Below, in pieces: positions 1 to 8,335 of a DNA stretch of 32,208 nt. Within the stretch, counting starts at the first letter, position 1. Every line of letters begins with the position of its first letter. A program made the translations under genes and the position numbers. The stretch lies in assembly GCA_964411125.1 (NCBI GenBank), contig CAYPJU010000076.1:1-32208 (forward strand), in the 5' to 3' direction. The DNA comes from JBFIHF01 sp964411125 (GTDB lineage: Bacteria; Myxococcota_A; Bradymonadia; Bradymonadales; Bradymonadaceae). The notes beneath the pieces are model-generated. The model saw only the letters and a list, made by a program, of their open reading frames with translations. It was not told where the DNA came from and did no database searches.

Positions 1-8
1 GCCAGGGG

Positions 9-87
9 TGGGGTCGGGCTGGAAGCCCGCCCACCGAGAAACAGGCGCGCGAGTTGTGGGGTCGGTCTGGAAGCTCGCCCACCGAGA
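9..87. repeat. Two diverged copies of a GGCTGGAAGCC-type repeat
   Basis: Two near-identical 31-nt units lie at 9-39 and 57-87, a 48-nt period. They differ at two positions and both end in CCCACCGAGA or CGCCCACCGAGA. The first copy contains a perfect small hairpin (CGGGCT, loop GGA, AGCCCG); in the second two stem positions no longer pair. The core resembles the tandem repeat at the other end of the window (32116-32172). It lies just downstream of the kinase gene stop and has no T-tract, so it does not look like an intrinsic terminator. It is probably a dispersed REP-like element. Confidence 0.7.
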
Positions 88-104
88 GCCAAAGTCAGGG
101 TGGG

Positions 105-3100
105 TCAGCCGGATACGCGAACGCTACGGCCGAGCCGCAACCAGGTCTCCTCGGCGAGCATGTCGATCTCGAGGGCGAGGTCGGGCCGTCGCTCGTTGAC
201 GAGGCCGCTGAGCGTGTCGAGCGCCGAGGCGAGCGCCTCGTCGGTCACCCCCATGTCGCGGACCTTGTCGAGGAGCGTGTCCATCATGTCGTCGGTCTGG
301 TCGTGCTCGCCGAGCGCTTCCAGGGTGGCGGCATGAAGTGCGCTGGCGCAGACCGCCCCACGGTGGTCCCCGAGCCGGGCGAGTTCGATCGCGACCGAAT
401 CGAAGACGCCATCGACAGGCTTGCCGCGCTGCTGGTCGAGCCGCGCGAGGAGGAGCTTGCAGCGTGCGACCCCGATCTTGTCGCCCATCGTGCGGAACCC
501 TTCCAGAGCGTCGCGTAGCAACGTCTGCGACTCCTTGTGCTTCTGAATGGAGAACGCGAGGAGGGCGAGCTGCTGTTTACACTGGGTGACACCGCGACGG
601 TCTTCGAACGCTTCGAAGAGTCGATGAGCTTCGCGGTAGTTCCCGGCAGCCTCCTTGTAGTCACCCCGTCCCCACGAGATCTTGCCGAGTATTAGGAGGC
701 ACTGGGCGATCGGGTGGCGCTTACCGAGCTCCTCGAACGTACGCTGCGCCTCGGCGACCTCTTTCTCGGCGCGGGTTGGCTGCCCGATCGCCTGGTGATG
801 GGAGGCCGAATGCAGCAGCGCCTGCGCCATCGCCTCGCGGTCTTCGTTCCCCTCGGCGAGGATGTGCGCGCGGCGCCGGTAGACCTCGGCTTTGTCGCCG
901 TCTCCTCGGCTCCAGACGACGTCGGCGAGCGAGCGGAGGACTTCTCCCTCCAGCGTACGGAGACCGAGCCGCTGCGACGCTTCGAGCGCCTCGGTGAGGA
1001 CTTCGGCGGCGTCGATCCAGTCCCCCCGGACGTAGCCGATTCGACCGATGCCGGCGCGCGAGTGTGCGTCGACTTCCTGCGCTTCGGTGTGATCGGGATC
1101 GGCCTCGATCAGGGACGCGGCCTCCCGGCGTGCCGCCTCGAACCAGCCGACCGCTTCGTCGTACTCGCCCTGCCGGAACGAGAGATCACCCAGACCCCAG
1201 CGCGCCCACGCGGCGACGGTGCGGTTCTGTGCTCGGAGGAGCGCCCGGTAATGCTCGCGCGCCATCGCGTACTCGCCGACCTTGACCTCGAGATGTGCGA
1301 CCTCGAGGGCGACCTCGTCGCCCTGCAGCACGGCTGAGGTGTTCTCGAGGGACGGGAGCTCGTCGAACCCGTCCTCTCGCTCTGCGAGCTCGCTCGCTTC
1401 GCGGTAGAGGCGGATTGCAGTCTTGAGGTCGCTCGCAGCGTAGGCGGAGCGGGCGGCCTTCACGGTGTAGACGTAGACGCCTTGAGCATCGCGTGCCCGG
1501 CGGTAGTGCTCGGCAATCTCGAGCGCGTGTTGGCGCGCCCGCGTGCCGTAATAGCCGACCTTCACCTCGGCGGCGACGCGGTGAAGCTCGCGCAGGCTGC
1601 GGCGCTCTTCCAGGTCGGTGAGGAGGACGTCGCGCATGATGACGTGCTGGAACTCGAGGACGTCCTCGGCGGAGTTGCCGACCTCTCGCAAGATCCCTTC
1701 GCGCACCAGGAATTCCAGGGCCTCGTCGAGAGCGATCTCTTCCCCCCCTTCGTCGCGGCGGACGAACGCGTGCAGGAGTCGGTAGTCGAACCGGGTGCCG
1801 AGGATGGCGGCGCGCTCCAGGACGACCTTGAGCGCGGCTCCGTCGCGAAAGCGCATCCGCGCGCGCTCGACGCGAACGCGCATCAGCTCGCCGAGCTGTT
1901 CGGGGACTTCGCGGTCGATGTCGGCGGAGTCGTCGATCTGCCACCGGCCGTTCTGGAAGCGGAGCTTCCCGGTCTCGTGGAAGTAGCGAAGGATCTGGGT
2001 GAGGTGGAGCGGATTGCCCGCGGATCGGCTGGCGATCCGTTCGGCGATCTCGGGTTCGACGGGGACGAGCTTCTGGACGAGCTGGCTCGCGGCATCGTCG
2101 GAGAGGCGTTCGAGCCGCAGCCGGATGACGTCGTTGCCGAAGCGGGAGAGCTTCTGCATCGCCTCGCGCAGGCGTGGCTTCGACTCCATCTCCTCGGTGC
2201 GCAGCGTCGCGATCAGGAGAATCGGGGCCGAATTGAAGTGGAGGCCGACGGCGAGGTGTTCGAGAAACGCGAAGGTGACGTCGCCCGCGAGATGGACGTC
2301 CTCGAGGGTGATGAGGACGGGGCGGATCTCGGCGGCGCGCCGGAGCAGCCTTTCGATGACGGCGAACACGCGCTCCTGGCGCGAACCGCGGTGGTCCTCG
2401 GAGGCGGGGCCAGTGCCGTCGAAGATCGCGAGGTCGCCGCCCGGCTTGAGAAGCTGGACGACGGTCTCGATCTCGTCTTCGTCGAAGTTGGAACGGAGGC
2501 GCGAGCGGATGAGCGACTCGAGCTCGTCGTAGGTGGCGTCCGCGGCGCCGATCAGGTCTTCGATGACCGAGCGAATGCCGTCGAAGCTGCCCGACTGCCG
2601 GGAGTATTCGCCGGTCGCCGGGAACATGAGCCCCGACTCTTCGACACGGACACGCATCCACTGCAGGAGGCGGCTCTTGCCGATCCCTTCTTCGCCTTCG
2701 AGGCAGATGATGCTGCCGAGGCCGTCGTAGCTCGCCTTGCGGATGTGCTGCTCGATGATGCGCCGTTCGTTGACGCGGCCGACGAGCGGAGCGGTCTGTC
2801 CGCTGCCGAAGTTCGGCTGCGAGAGCCCCCCCATCATGGCGGCGGGGGGACGGGTCTGTCCGCCGAAGCCGCTGAGGAAACCGGCGCGCGAGAGGTTCCC
2901 GGGGATCATGGAGGAGTCGGCGCCGAGGGTCGGCCCGGTCATCCAGGGGACGTAGCTGTAGGTTCCGATGATCGCCTGCAGCTCCTCGCGGATCTCCATC
3001 GCGCTCTGGTAGCGCTCCGAGGCGTCCTTGGCGAGCAGGCGATAGATGCAGCGTTCGAACTCGGGAGGGACGTGGGCCCCGCGCGACTCGAGGCGCGGGA

Positions 3101-3845
3101 TCGGCTTTTTGAGGTGTCCCTTCATCACCAGGCGCGGGTCGTCCCCAGGGTACGGGGGAGTACCGGCGATGATCTCGAAGAGGATGATCCCGAGGGCGTA
3201 GAGGTCGACGCGGAGGTCGATCGGCTGGCGGCGAAAGATCTCGGGGGCCATGTATCGTGGCGTCCCCATGATGGTTCTGGAGGTCGCTTCGCTCGACTCG
3301 TCGCCGAGCCCCCCGGGTGCATTCTCGAGAGAAAGTTCGCCGCCGGTCTGGGTGGCGGCGAGGCCGAAGTCGACGAGCTTGATGACCTCGTTCTCGTCGA
3401 GATCGTTCGAGAGCAAGACGTTGGACGGTTTGAGATCGCGGTGGATGATGCCGCGGGCGTGAGCCGCGGAGAGCGCCGAGCAGATCTGGTCGGTGATCGA
3501 GATGAGGCGGAGGATGTCGAGGTCCTCGCGCTTCATGTACGTCATCGGCCGACCCTCGACGAGCTCCATGGCGAGCCAGAGCGTCTGGTCGTCGTTGTCG
3601 GTGCCAAAGTCGAAGACGGAGGCGATGTGCGGATGGTTCAGTCGGGCCACGGCCCGCGCTTCGCGCCCGAACCGGCGGCGTGCACGCGCTGTGAAAGCGA
3701 CCTTGGAATGCAGGACCTTGAGGGCGACTTCGCGATCGAGCGAAGTCTGGAGCGCCCGATAGACGGCACCCATTCCACCTTCGCCAATCCTGTCGAGGAT
3801 GACGAACCTGCCAGCAACTTCAGACCCTTCGCGATACTCGGTCAT
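105..3845 (-). CDS. Ser/Thr protein kinase fused to AAA-type ATPase and TPR region
   Basis: A 1246-aa cytosolic signalling protein. Residues about 13-290 form a Hanks-type kinase: glycine loop GEGGMG (21-26), ATP-binding Lys43 in VALK, catalytic HRD (135-137), DFG (159-161) and APE (200-202), so it looks catalytically intact. After a Gly/Pro-rich linker comes an AAA_16-like ATPase with Walker A GEEGIGKS (384-391) and a Walker-B-like LITLEDVH. The C-terminal third is helical and TPR-like. No membrane segment is seen. This architecture is typical of myxobacterial-type kinases; the substrate is unknown. The ATG at 3845 is chosen because it opens directly onto the kinase fold; the open frame continues to 4064 but encodes low-complexity, Arg-rich sequence. 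A 14-bp direct repeat duplicates the start-codon region (see findings). It is divergent from the HEAT-like lipoprotein gene. Confidence 0.9.
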   Translation of the reverse strand: MTEYREGSEVAGRFVILDRIGEGGMGAVYRALQTSLDREVALKVLHSKVAFTARARRRFGREARAVARLNHPHIASVFDFGTDNDDQTLWLAMELVEGRPMTYMKREDLDILRLISITDQICSALSAAHARGIIHRDLKPSNVLLSNDLDENEVIKLVDFGLAATQTGGELSLENAPGGLGDESSEATSRTIMGTPRYMAPEIFRRQPIDLRVDLYALGIILFEIIAGTPPYPGDDPRLVMKGHLKKPIPRLESRGAHVPPEFERCIYRLLAKDASERYQSAMEIREELQAIIGTYSYVPWMTGPTLGADSSMIPGNLSRAGFLSGFGGQTRPPAAMMGGLSQPNFGSGQTAPLVGRVNERRIIEQHIRKASYDGLGSIICLEGEEGIGKSRLLQWMRVRVEESGLMFPATGEYSRQSGSFDGIRSVIEDLIGAADATYDELESLIRSRLRSNFDEDEIETVVQLLKPGGDLAIFDGTGPASEDHRGSRQERVFAVIERLLRRAAEIRPVLITLEDVHLAGDVTFAFLEHLAVGLHFNSAPILLIATLRTEEMESKPRLREAMQKLSRFGNDVIRLRLERLSDDAASQLVQKLVPVEPEIAERIASRSAGNPLHLTQILRYFHETGKLRFQNGRWQIDDSADIDREVPEQLGELMRVRVERARMRFRDGAALKVVLERAAILGTRFDYRLLHAFVRRDEGGEEIALDEALEFLVREGILREVGNSAEDVLEFQHVIMRDVLLTDLEERRSLRELHRVAAEVKVGYYGTRARQHALEIAEHYRRARDAQGVYVYTVKAARSAYAASDLKTAIRLYREASELAEREDGFDELPSLENTSAVLQGDEVALEVAHLEVKVGEYAMAREHYRALLRAQNRTVAAWARWGLGDLSFRQGEYDEAVGWFEAARREAASLIEADPDHTEAQEVDAHSRAGIGRIGYVRGDWIDAAEVLTEALEASQRLGLRTLEGEVLRSLADVVWSRGDGDKAEVYRRRAHILAEGNEDREAMAQALLHSASHHQAIGQPTRAEKEVAEAQRTFEELGKRHPIAQCLLILGKISWGRGDYKEAAGNYREAHRLFEAFEDRRGVTQCKQQLALLAFSIQKHKESQTLLRDALEGFRTMGDKIGVARCKLLLARLDQQRGKPVDGVFDSVAIELARLGDHRGAVCASALHAATLEALGEHDQTDDMMDTLLDKVRDMGVTDEALASALDTLSGLVNERRPDLALEIDMLAEETWLRLGRSVRVSG

Positions 3846-3868
3846 GCTCGTTTGTCGGTCATGCTCGT
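3838..3868. repeat. 14-bp direct repeat over the kinase start codon
   Basis: TCGGTCATGCTCGT occurs at 3838-3851 and again at 3855-3868, a 17-bp period. Read on the minus strand, each copy carries ACGAGCATGACCGA. The upstream copy supplies an ATG at 3862 in another frame; it encodes six residues (MTDKRA) and stops at TGA 3844-3842, overlapping the kinase ATG by ATGA. Confidence 0.85.
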
Positions 3869-4077
3869 ATGAATGACGGTGACGCCAAACCATAACCCAA
3901 AACGGTCGCATTCGCATGTCCCGCAGTGGCTGATTGCGGCTAAATCTGCCGTTTCGGCAAACTTCCTTGCAGCACGGCGAGTTGTCGGCGGGGCGGGCTA
4001 CTCCTCGAGGAACACCGAGGGGCGACGGGAGGAGACCGGGGCTTCGGAATCGAATTCCGCGCATCCCCTTCGTGCGT

Positions 4078-4083
4078 TATAGT
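4078..4083 (+). promoter_or_regulatory. Candidate -10 box of the HEAT-like lipoprotein gene
   Basis: TATAGT matches the sigma70 -10 consensus at five of six positions and ends six bases before the ATG at 4090. The hexamer 17 nt upstream (TTCCGC) is a poor -35. If used, transcription would start at or next to the start codon, giving a leaderless or nearly leaderless mRNA; no Shine-Dalgarno is visible before this ATG. Confidence 0.35.
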
Positions 4084-4089
4084 GCGGGC

Positions 4090-5652
4090 ATGCGTTCCAT
4101 TCTCATCGTGCTGTTCATCGCCCTGACGGCGCTCCCGATGGTGGGGTGCGACGATTCTGCCGAGCTCGAAGCTACGGAGAGCGACGCGATCGCGCGTAGC
4201 TTCACGACGGGGATTTCGCAGTCGGACCCGTTCGTTCGCGCGGAGACGTTTCGCGTGATCGAGCTGCTGGCCGACCCGACGTTCACGACTTACGCGACGA
4301 AAGGGATCGACGACAAATCGGCGATGGTCCGCATCGCTTCGCTGCGGGCGACACTGGCGGTCGACCGCTCCGAAGGGGGCCGCGCCGCGGCGAAGATCTT
4401 CAGCCGCGCCAACGCTCAGGAACGGCTGGTGATCCTGGACACGATCGCCGACTTCGGGATCGGGCCCAGCCAGCGCGAACTACTGGCGCGTGCGCTCCGC
4501 AGCGACGACGACCAACTGCGCCGGTCGGCGTTCGAGTACCTCTACCTCGATCGTGTCGACGAGGCGGTGAGGACGAAGAACGACAACATGCTCAAGAGCA
4601 CCTTGCTCCCGGAGATCGGGCGTTACATCGGAGTCGACAAAGATCCGGTGATCGCAGCGCTCGCGCTCGGGAAGCTCCTGGAGCTCGGGTACGACGATCG
4701 GGCGGACGTGTTGATCTCGACCCTCAACGACGAGAAGGCACCACTCGAGAAGCGGCTGAAAGCGGCGCGCATCCTGGTGGGGGCTCGGGCAAAACCGGCG
4801 GTCCCCCATTTCAACGCGCTCATCGAGCGTTACGACGCGACCCTCGCCGACGAGAGCCTCGGAGTTCCGACCGAGATCGTCCCGCCGCCGTTGTTGCGCC
4901 AGGCGATCCTCGGGTCGGTCGCGGCCGGAGACACCCAGTACGTCGACCGTGCCCGAGCGTACTACAACGCGGTGACCGAGGAGCAGGCGCTCGAGGTGCT
5001 CGAGGCGCTCGGCTCCAACCCCTCCGCCGATGCCGCGCTGACGATCAAGATCGCGATGCAGGACGCCCGACGCCCCGTGCGGTTGCGGGCGATCGAGATC
5101 TACCAGGAGCGCCCCGACGCCGACGCGAAGGCTCTCCTCAAAGCCCTCGAAGGGGCCGAGTACGAAACGCAGAAACGGCTGACGCTGGTCCTGCGCGAGC
5201 GTTTCCCGGAGGAATGGATCAAGGACCTGTCGAGCCGCGTCCAGCAGATCAGCAAGATGGAGCCTACGTTGGAGCTGATGCGCGACGTGATCACCACCCG
5301 GGAGGAAGCCAAAGATCTCGTCGCCCCGATGAAGGACGTCTTCGCCCGCCTGGTCGAGAGAGAAGAGGGGGGACGAGCCGCCCTCGCGTCGTACTTCCTC
5401 GCGATTGCGGCGGATGGACAGGAGGGGTCGAAGATCGCTGCCGAGAAGCTCGACGAGACGACTCTTTACGCCTATCTCGAGTTTCTCGTCCGCACGAACC
5501 CCGACGCCCACGTCGAGACGTTCCGTCGCTACCTGTACGACGACCTCTTCGTCATTCGACTGATGGCGGCGGCGGGACTCTGGGAAGTGCTCGGCAAGTC
5601 CGATGCCGCGGGTGCGGGCAGCGCCGAACCCGCCGAAAACCCCGACGAGTGA
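4090..5652 (+). CDS. HEAT-repeat-like lipoprotein
   Basis: A 520-aa predicted lipoprotein. Residues 1-19 are a short signal peptide (MRSILIVLFIALTALPM) with a lipobox ending VGC and Cys20 as the acylation site. The rest is almost entirely helical, with repeated 30-40-residue helix pairs rich in Leu, Ala, Arg and Asp (for example the stretches around RIASLRATLA and RLKAARILVGA), as in HEAT or armadillo-like scaffolds. No catalytic motif is visible. It probably acts as a protein-interaction scaffold facing the periplasm; the function is not known. It is the only plus-strand gene in the window and is convergent with the crotonase gene, 7 bp away, with no clear terminator between. The open frame extends upstream to 3934 but lacks a signal peptide there, so the ATG at 4090 is preferred. 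Confidence 0.8.
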   Translation: MRSILIVLFIALTALPMVGCDDSAELEATESDAIARSFTTGISQSDPFVRAETFRVIELLADPTFTTYATKGIDDKSAMVRIASLRATLAVDRSEGGRAAAKIFSRANAQERLVILDTIADFGIGPSQRELLARALRSDDDQLRRSAFEYLYLDRVDEAVRTKNDNMLKSTLLPEIGRYIGVDKDPVIAALALGKLLELGYDDRADVLISTLNDEKAPLEKRLKAARILVGARAKPAVPHFNALIERYDATLADESLGVPTEIVPPPLLRQAILGSVAAGDTQYVDRARAYYNAVTEEQALEVLEALGSNPSADAALTIKIAMQDARRPVRLRAIEIYQERPDADAKALLKALEGAEYETQKRLTLVLRERFPEEWIKDLSSRVQQISKMEPTLELMRDVITTREEAKDLVAPMKDVFARLVEREEGGRAALASYFLAIAADGQEGSKIAAEKLDETTLYAYLEFLVRTNPDAHVETFRRYLYDDLFVIRLMAAAGLWEVLGKSDAAGAGSAEPAENPDE

Positions 5653-5659
5653 CACAGGT

Positions 5660-6427
5660 TCAATCGGAGGAGAACGCCCCGTGGCGGCCCGCCCCTTCGG
5701 CGAAGCGGGTGGCGCCACTGCGCGCCTCTTGCTGTAGGGCCGCCTCCCCGCCGCGGTGCTCCGCGACGAGCGCGTCGCCGAGCTCGTGGTCGAACTGCCG
5801 GTAGCTCGAGAGACGATCGGCTCGCATGCAGATCTGCGGAAACGCAGCGATCTCGCGGGCGAGCGACTCGGCTGCCGCGCGCGCTTGCCCGGTGGGGACC
5901 ACACGGTTCGCGAGGCCGATCGCGAGGGCTTCGCTCGCGTCGACGGCGCGCCCCGTGAGGATCATGTCGAGGGCGCGCCCATGGCCGACAATGCGGGGGA
6001 GCCGTACGGTCCCGCCGTCGATGAGCGGCACTCCCCACCGCCGACAGAAGACGCCGAACACGGCGTCCTCCTCGACCACGCGTAGATCGCACCACAGCGC
6101 CAGCTCCAGCCCGCCCGCGACGGCGTGCCCGCTGACTGCGGCGATGACCGGTTTGGAGAGGAGCATACGGCTCGGCCCCATCGGCCCGGGACCTTCCGCT
6201 TCGAGTCGGTTGGGTGTCCCGGCAGCGACGCGTTTCAGGTCCGCGCCCGCGCAGAACGTCCCGTGGGCGCCCCAGAAGACGGCGACCTTCGCTTCGTCGT
6301 CGGCCTCGAAGGCTTCGAATGCTTCGACGAGAGCGTCTGCGGTCTCGCGATCGACCGCGTTACGTACCTCTGGACGGTCCAAAATGACCGTGGTCACCGG
6401 GCCTTCTCTCTCGACTCGAACCGTCAT
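5660..6427 (-). CDS. Crotonase / enoyl-CoA hydratase family protein
   Basis: A 255-aa crotonase-fold protein. The oxyanion-hole segments are present: GTFCAGADLK near residue 70 and GHAVAGGLELA near 115, the latter including the Glu equivalent to rat hydratase Glu144. The region that carries the second catalytic Glu (Glu164) in true hydratases instead reads FCRRWGVPLIDGG. The reaction may therefore not be classic 2-enoyl-CoA hydration; this subfamily is usually only annotated as enoyl-CoA hydratase-related. The start ATG at 6427 has a strong GGAGG Shine-Dalgarno and overlaps the pdxA stop by four bases (ATGA), implying translational coupling. It is the last gene of the surA-pdxA run. Confidence 0.88.
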   Translation of the reverse strand: MTVRVEREGPVTTVILDRPEVRNAVDRETADALVEAFEAFEADDEAKVAVFWGAHGTFCAGADLKRVAAGTPNRLEAEGPGPMGPSRMLLSKPVIAAVSGHAVAGGLELALWCDLRVVEEDAVFGVFCRRWGVPLIDGGTVRLPRIVGHGRALDMILTGRAVDASEALAIGLANRVVPTGQARAAAESLAREIAAFPQICMRADRLSSYRQFDHELGDALVAEHRGGEAALQQEARSGATRFAEGAGRHGAFSSD

Positions 6428-7383
6428 GGTGTGCCTCCATTCTTCGCCAGTTGGACCGCCAGCTCGAGGGCGTACCGCATCGACGATGCGTCGGCGATCC
6501 CCTGGCCGGCGATGTCGAGGGCGCTGCCGTGGTCGACGGAAGTGCGGATCGTCGGCAGGCCGAGCGTGATGTTCGCCGACGCGCCGAAGTGTGCGTATTT
6601 CAGGGGGATGAGCCCCTGGTCGTGGTACATCGCGACGACGGCGTCGTACGGCGAAGCGTCCCGAAATCGCGGGAAGAGGGTATCGGCGGGGAATGGCCCC
6701 GCGACCCGTATCCCGGCGGATCGCGCCCGTTCGATGGCAGGTACGATCACGTCGATCTCCTCGCGTCCCATGTGCCCTTCCTCCCCAGCGTGGGGGTTCA
6801 GGCCGCAGACTGCGACGCTCGGGTCGTCGATCCCGTACCACTTTCGGAGCTCGCTATGGGTCAGAACGATCGTGTCGGCTACCCCCTCCACGGTGATCGC
6901 ATCGGGGACCGCGCGCAGGGGGATGTGCGTCGTCGCCAGGACGACCCGCAGTCGATCTCCTGCCAGCATCATGCGGTGCCGGTCGCCGACCTCGAAGAGT
7001 TCGGCGAGATGTTCGGTGTGACCGAGGACGGGAGCGTCGATCGTCGCAAAGAGGGACTTCGTCCAGGGGGCGGTGACGATGGCGTCGATCCGTCCAGCCC
7101 GCGCATCGGCGACGGCGCGGCGTAGAGCCGCGAGCTGCAGCCGCGCGGCGCGCGGATCGGCGCTGCCGGGAGACACATCTCCGGCTCCGTCGACGCCGAC
7201 GTCGACGAGCTCGAACACGGCGCTGGTCTCGACCCAGGCGGCGTCGAAGACTTCGGGGGTTGCGTAGACGACCGCGTGCGCGCCGTCGGGGAGAGGGGTA
7301 CGCAGCGCTTTCGCGACGACTTCGGGACCGATACCGGCGACGTCGCCGACGGTGACGCCGATGCGAAGGTCAGTAGCGGACAT
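6424..7383 (-). CDS. pdxA: 4-hydroxythreonine-4-phosphate dehydrogenase PdxA
   Basis: A 319-aa PdxA, close to the usual length of about 330. PdxA oxidises 4-phosphohydroxy-L-threonine with NAD(P) in DXP-dependent pyridoxal phosphate synthesis in the cytosol. Family motifs are present in order: GVTVGDVAGIGPE at the N-terminus, GHTEHLAELF, GLNPHAGEEGHMG, GPFPADTLF and AMYHDQGLIPLKY; the last part is followed by DHGSALDIAGQG. The metal-binding histidines expected in GHTEH, NPHAG and YHDQG are conserved. The N-terminal motif has Val where most homologues have Pro (GDPAGIGPE). Its ATG lies 14 bases inside the end of surA, and the surA-pdxA order is the same as in Escherichia coli. Confidence 0.95.
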   Translation of the reverse strand: MSATDLRIGVTVGDVAGIGPEVVAKALRTPLPDGAHAVVYATPEVFDAAWVETSAVFELVDVGVDGAGDVSPGSADPRAARLQLAALRRAVADARAGRIDAIVTAPWTKSLFATIDAPVLGHTEHLAELFEVGDRHRMMLAGDRLRVVLATTHIPLRAVPDAITVEGVADTIVLTHSELRKWYGIDDPSVAVCGLNPHAGEEGHMGREEIDVIVPAIERARSAGIRVAGPFPADTLFPRFRDASPYDAVVAMYHDQGLIPLKYAHFGASANITLGLPTIRTSVDHGSALDIAGQGIADASSMRYALELAVQLAKNGGTP

Positions 7384-8335
7384 CGACGTAGCTGCGGGTT
7401 CTCAGCGTCTGGAGATACTGATCGAGCAAGCGCTCCATCGTCCGCTGCTGGAGCTCTCCTCGCAGCATGTCCTTTCTCTCCTCGATGTCCGGGCTCTCGC
7501 GTTTGTCGATCTTGGAGACCGTGATCAGGTGATACCCGAACTGCGTCTTCACGATCGGCGAGACTCCTCCCTCTTTCAGAGCGAAGGCAGCCTTCTCGAA
7601 GTCGGGGTCGAGCTCGCCGCGTCGGAACGATCCGAGGAAGCCCCCCTTTTCGGCGGTCGGCCCTTCGCTCGTAGTCTTCGCCACGTCTGCGAAAACGGCA
7701 CCGTCCTTCAACTGTCGAGCGGCGACCGCGGCGCGCTGGCGAGCGGCCTGGTGTGCCTCGGGAGAGTCGTTCTCGGGGCGGAACAGGATGTGGGAGACCG
7801 TCACGAACTTCTCGTAGTTGCCGTCCCCCCCGTAGCGCTCTCGGTAGGCAGCGTCGACCTCTTCCTGGGTGATGCTGACCTGCGAGCCGACCTTGATCTT
7901 GATCATGCGAATCTTGAGGAGATTCTCGCGGACCATCTCGCGGTAGGCGTCGTAGCGCATCCCGTACTCGCCGATCATCTGCGAGAACTGCTCGACGGTC
8001 ATGTTCTGCTGCTGTCGGGTGTAGGCGAGCCACTGGTCGAGCTCTTCGTCGGTGATCTGAAGCTCGAGCTTGGCGGCCTCCTGCAGCAGAAGTTTTCGGT
8101 CGACCAGGTCCTCGAGGACTTCTTTGTAGAGCGGTCCGCGGCGCGACTCGTCCTTGAGGATCGCGGGGTTCATCCCTTGCTGCAGCACGTAGGGAACCGC
8201 GGCCTGGCGGACGTCGTAGAGCGTGACGACGTCGGTGTTCACACGCGCGACCACGCGGTCGATGACCTCGGCGTCGGCGGGCCCAGCGAGGGCACCGGAC
8301 ACGACGAGGGCGAATGCGACGATGAGCTTCTTCAT
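7370..8335 (-). CDS. surA: SurA-like periplasmic peptidyl-prolyl isomerase/chaperone
   Basis: A 321-aa protein with a Sec signal peptide ending near ADA (residues 1-22). A SurA-type N-terminal chaperone domain follows (VIDRVVARVNTDVVTLYDV onward). One PPIC/parvulin domain comes next, from about residue 165 (KFVTVSHILF through GGFLGSFRRGELDPDFEKAAF and QFGYHLITV), then a C-terminal helix. E. coli SurA has two parvulin domains; this one has a single, apparently complete one. It would assist outer-membrane protein folding in the periplasm. Its ATG overlaps the upstream lipoprotein stop (ATGA) and its own end overlaps pdxA, so the three are coupled. Confidence 0.88.
   Translation of the reverse strand: MKKLIVAFALVVSGALAGPADAEVIDRVVARVNTDVVTLYDVRQAAVPYVLQQGMNPAILKDESRRGPLYKEVLEDLVDRKLLLQEAAKLELQITDEELDQWLAYTRQQQNMTVEQFSQMIGEYGMRYDAYREMVRENLLKIRMIKIKVGSQVSITQEEVDAAYRERYGGDGNYEKFVTVSHILFRPENDSPEAHQAARQRAAVAARQLKDGAVFADVAKTTSEGPTAEKGGFLGSFRRGELDPDFEKAAFALKEGGVSPIVKTQFGYHLITVSKIDKRESPDIEERKDMLRGELQQRTMERLLDQYLQTLRTRSYVDVRY

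Noticed and set aside
1..104. CRISPR-like array in the repeats at the left edge
   Set aside because: There are only two imperfect units, the 17-nt interval is too short for a spacer, and no cas genes are present.
1482..3872. 796-aa open frame on the plus strand
   Set aside because: It is entirely antisense to the kinase/ATPase gene, whose motifs are intact; long antisense frames are expected at this GC content, and the translation has no recognisable domain.
3889..3894. TATGGT on the minus strand as -10 for the kinase gene
   Set aside because: The hexamer 17 bases upstream (ATGCGA) does not resemble a -35, so support is too weak.
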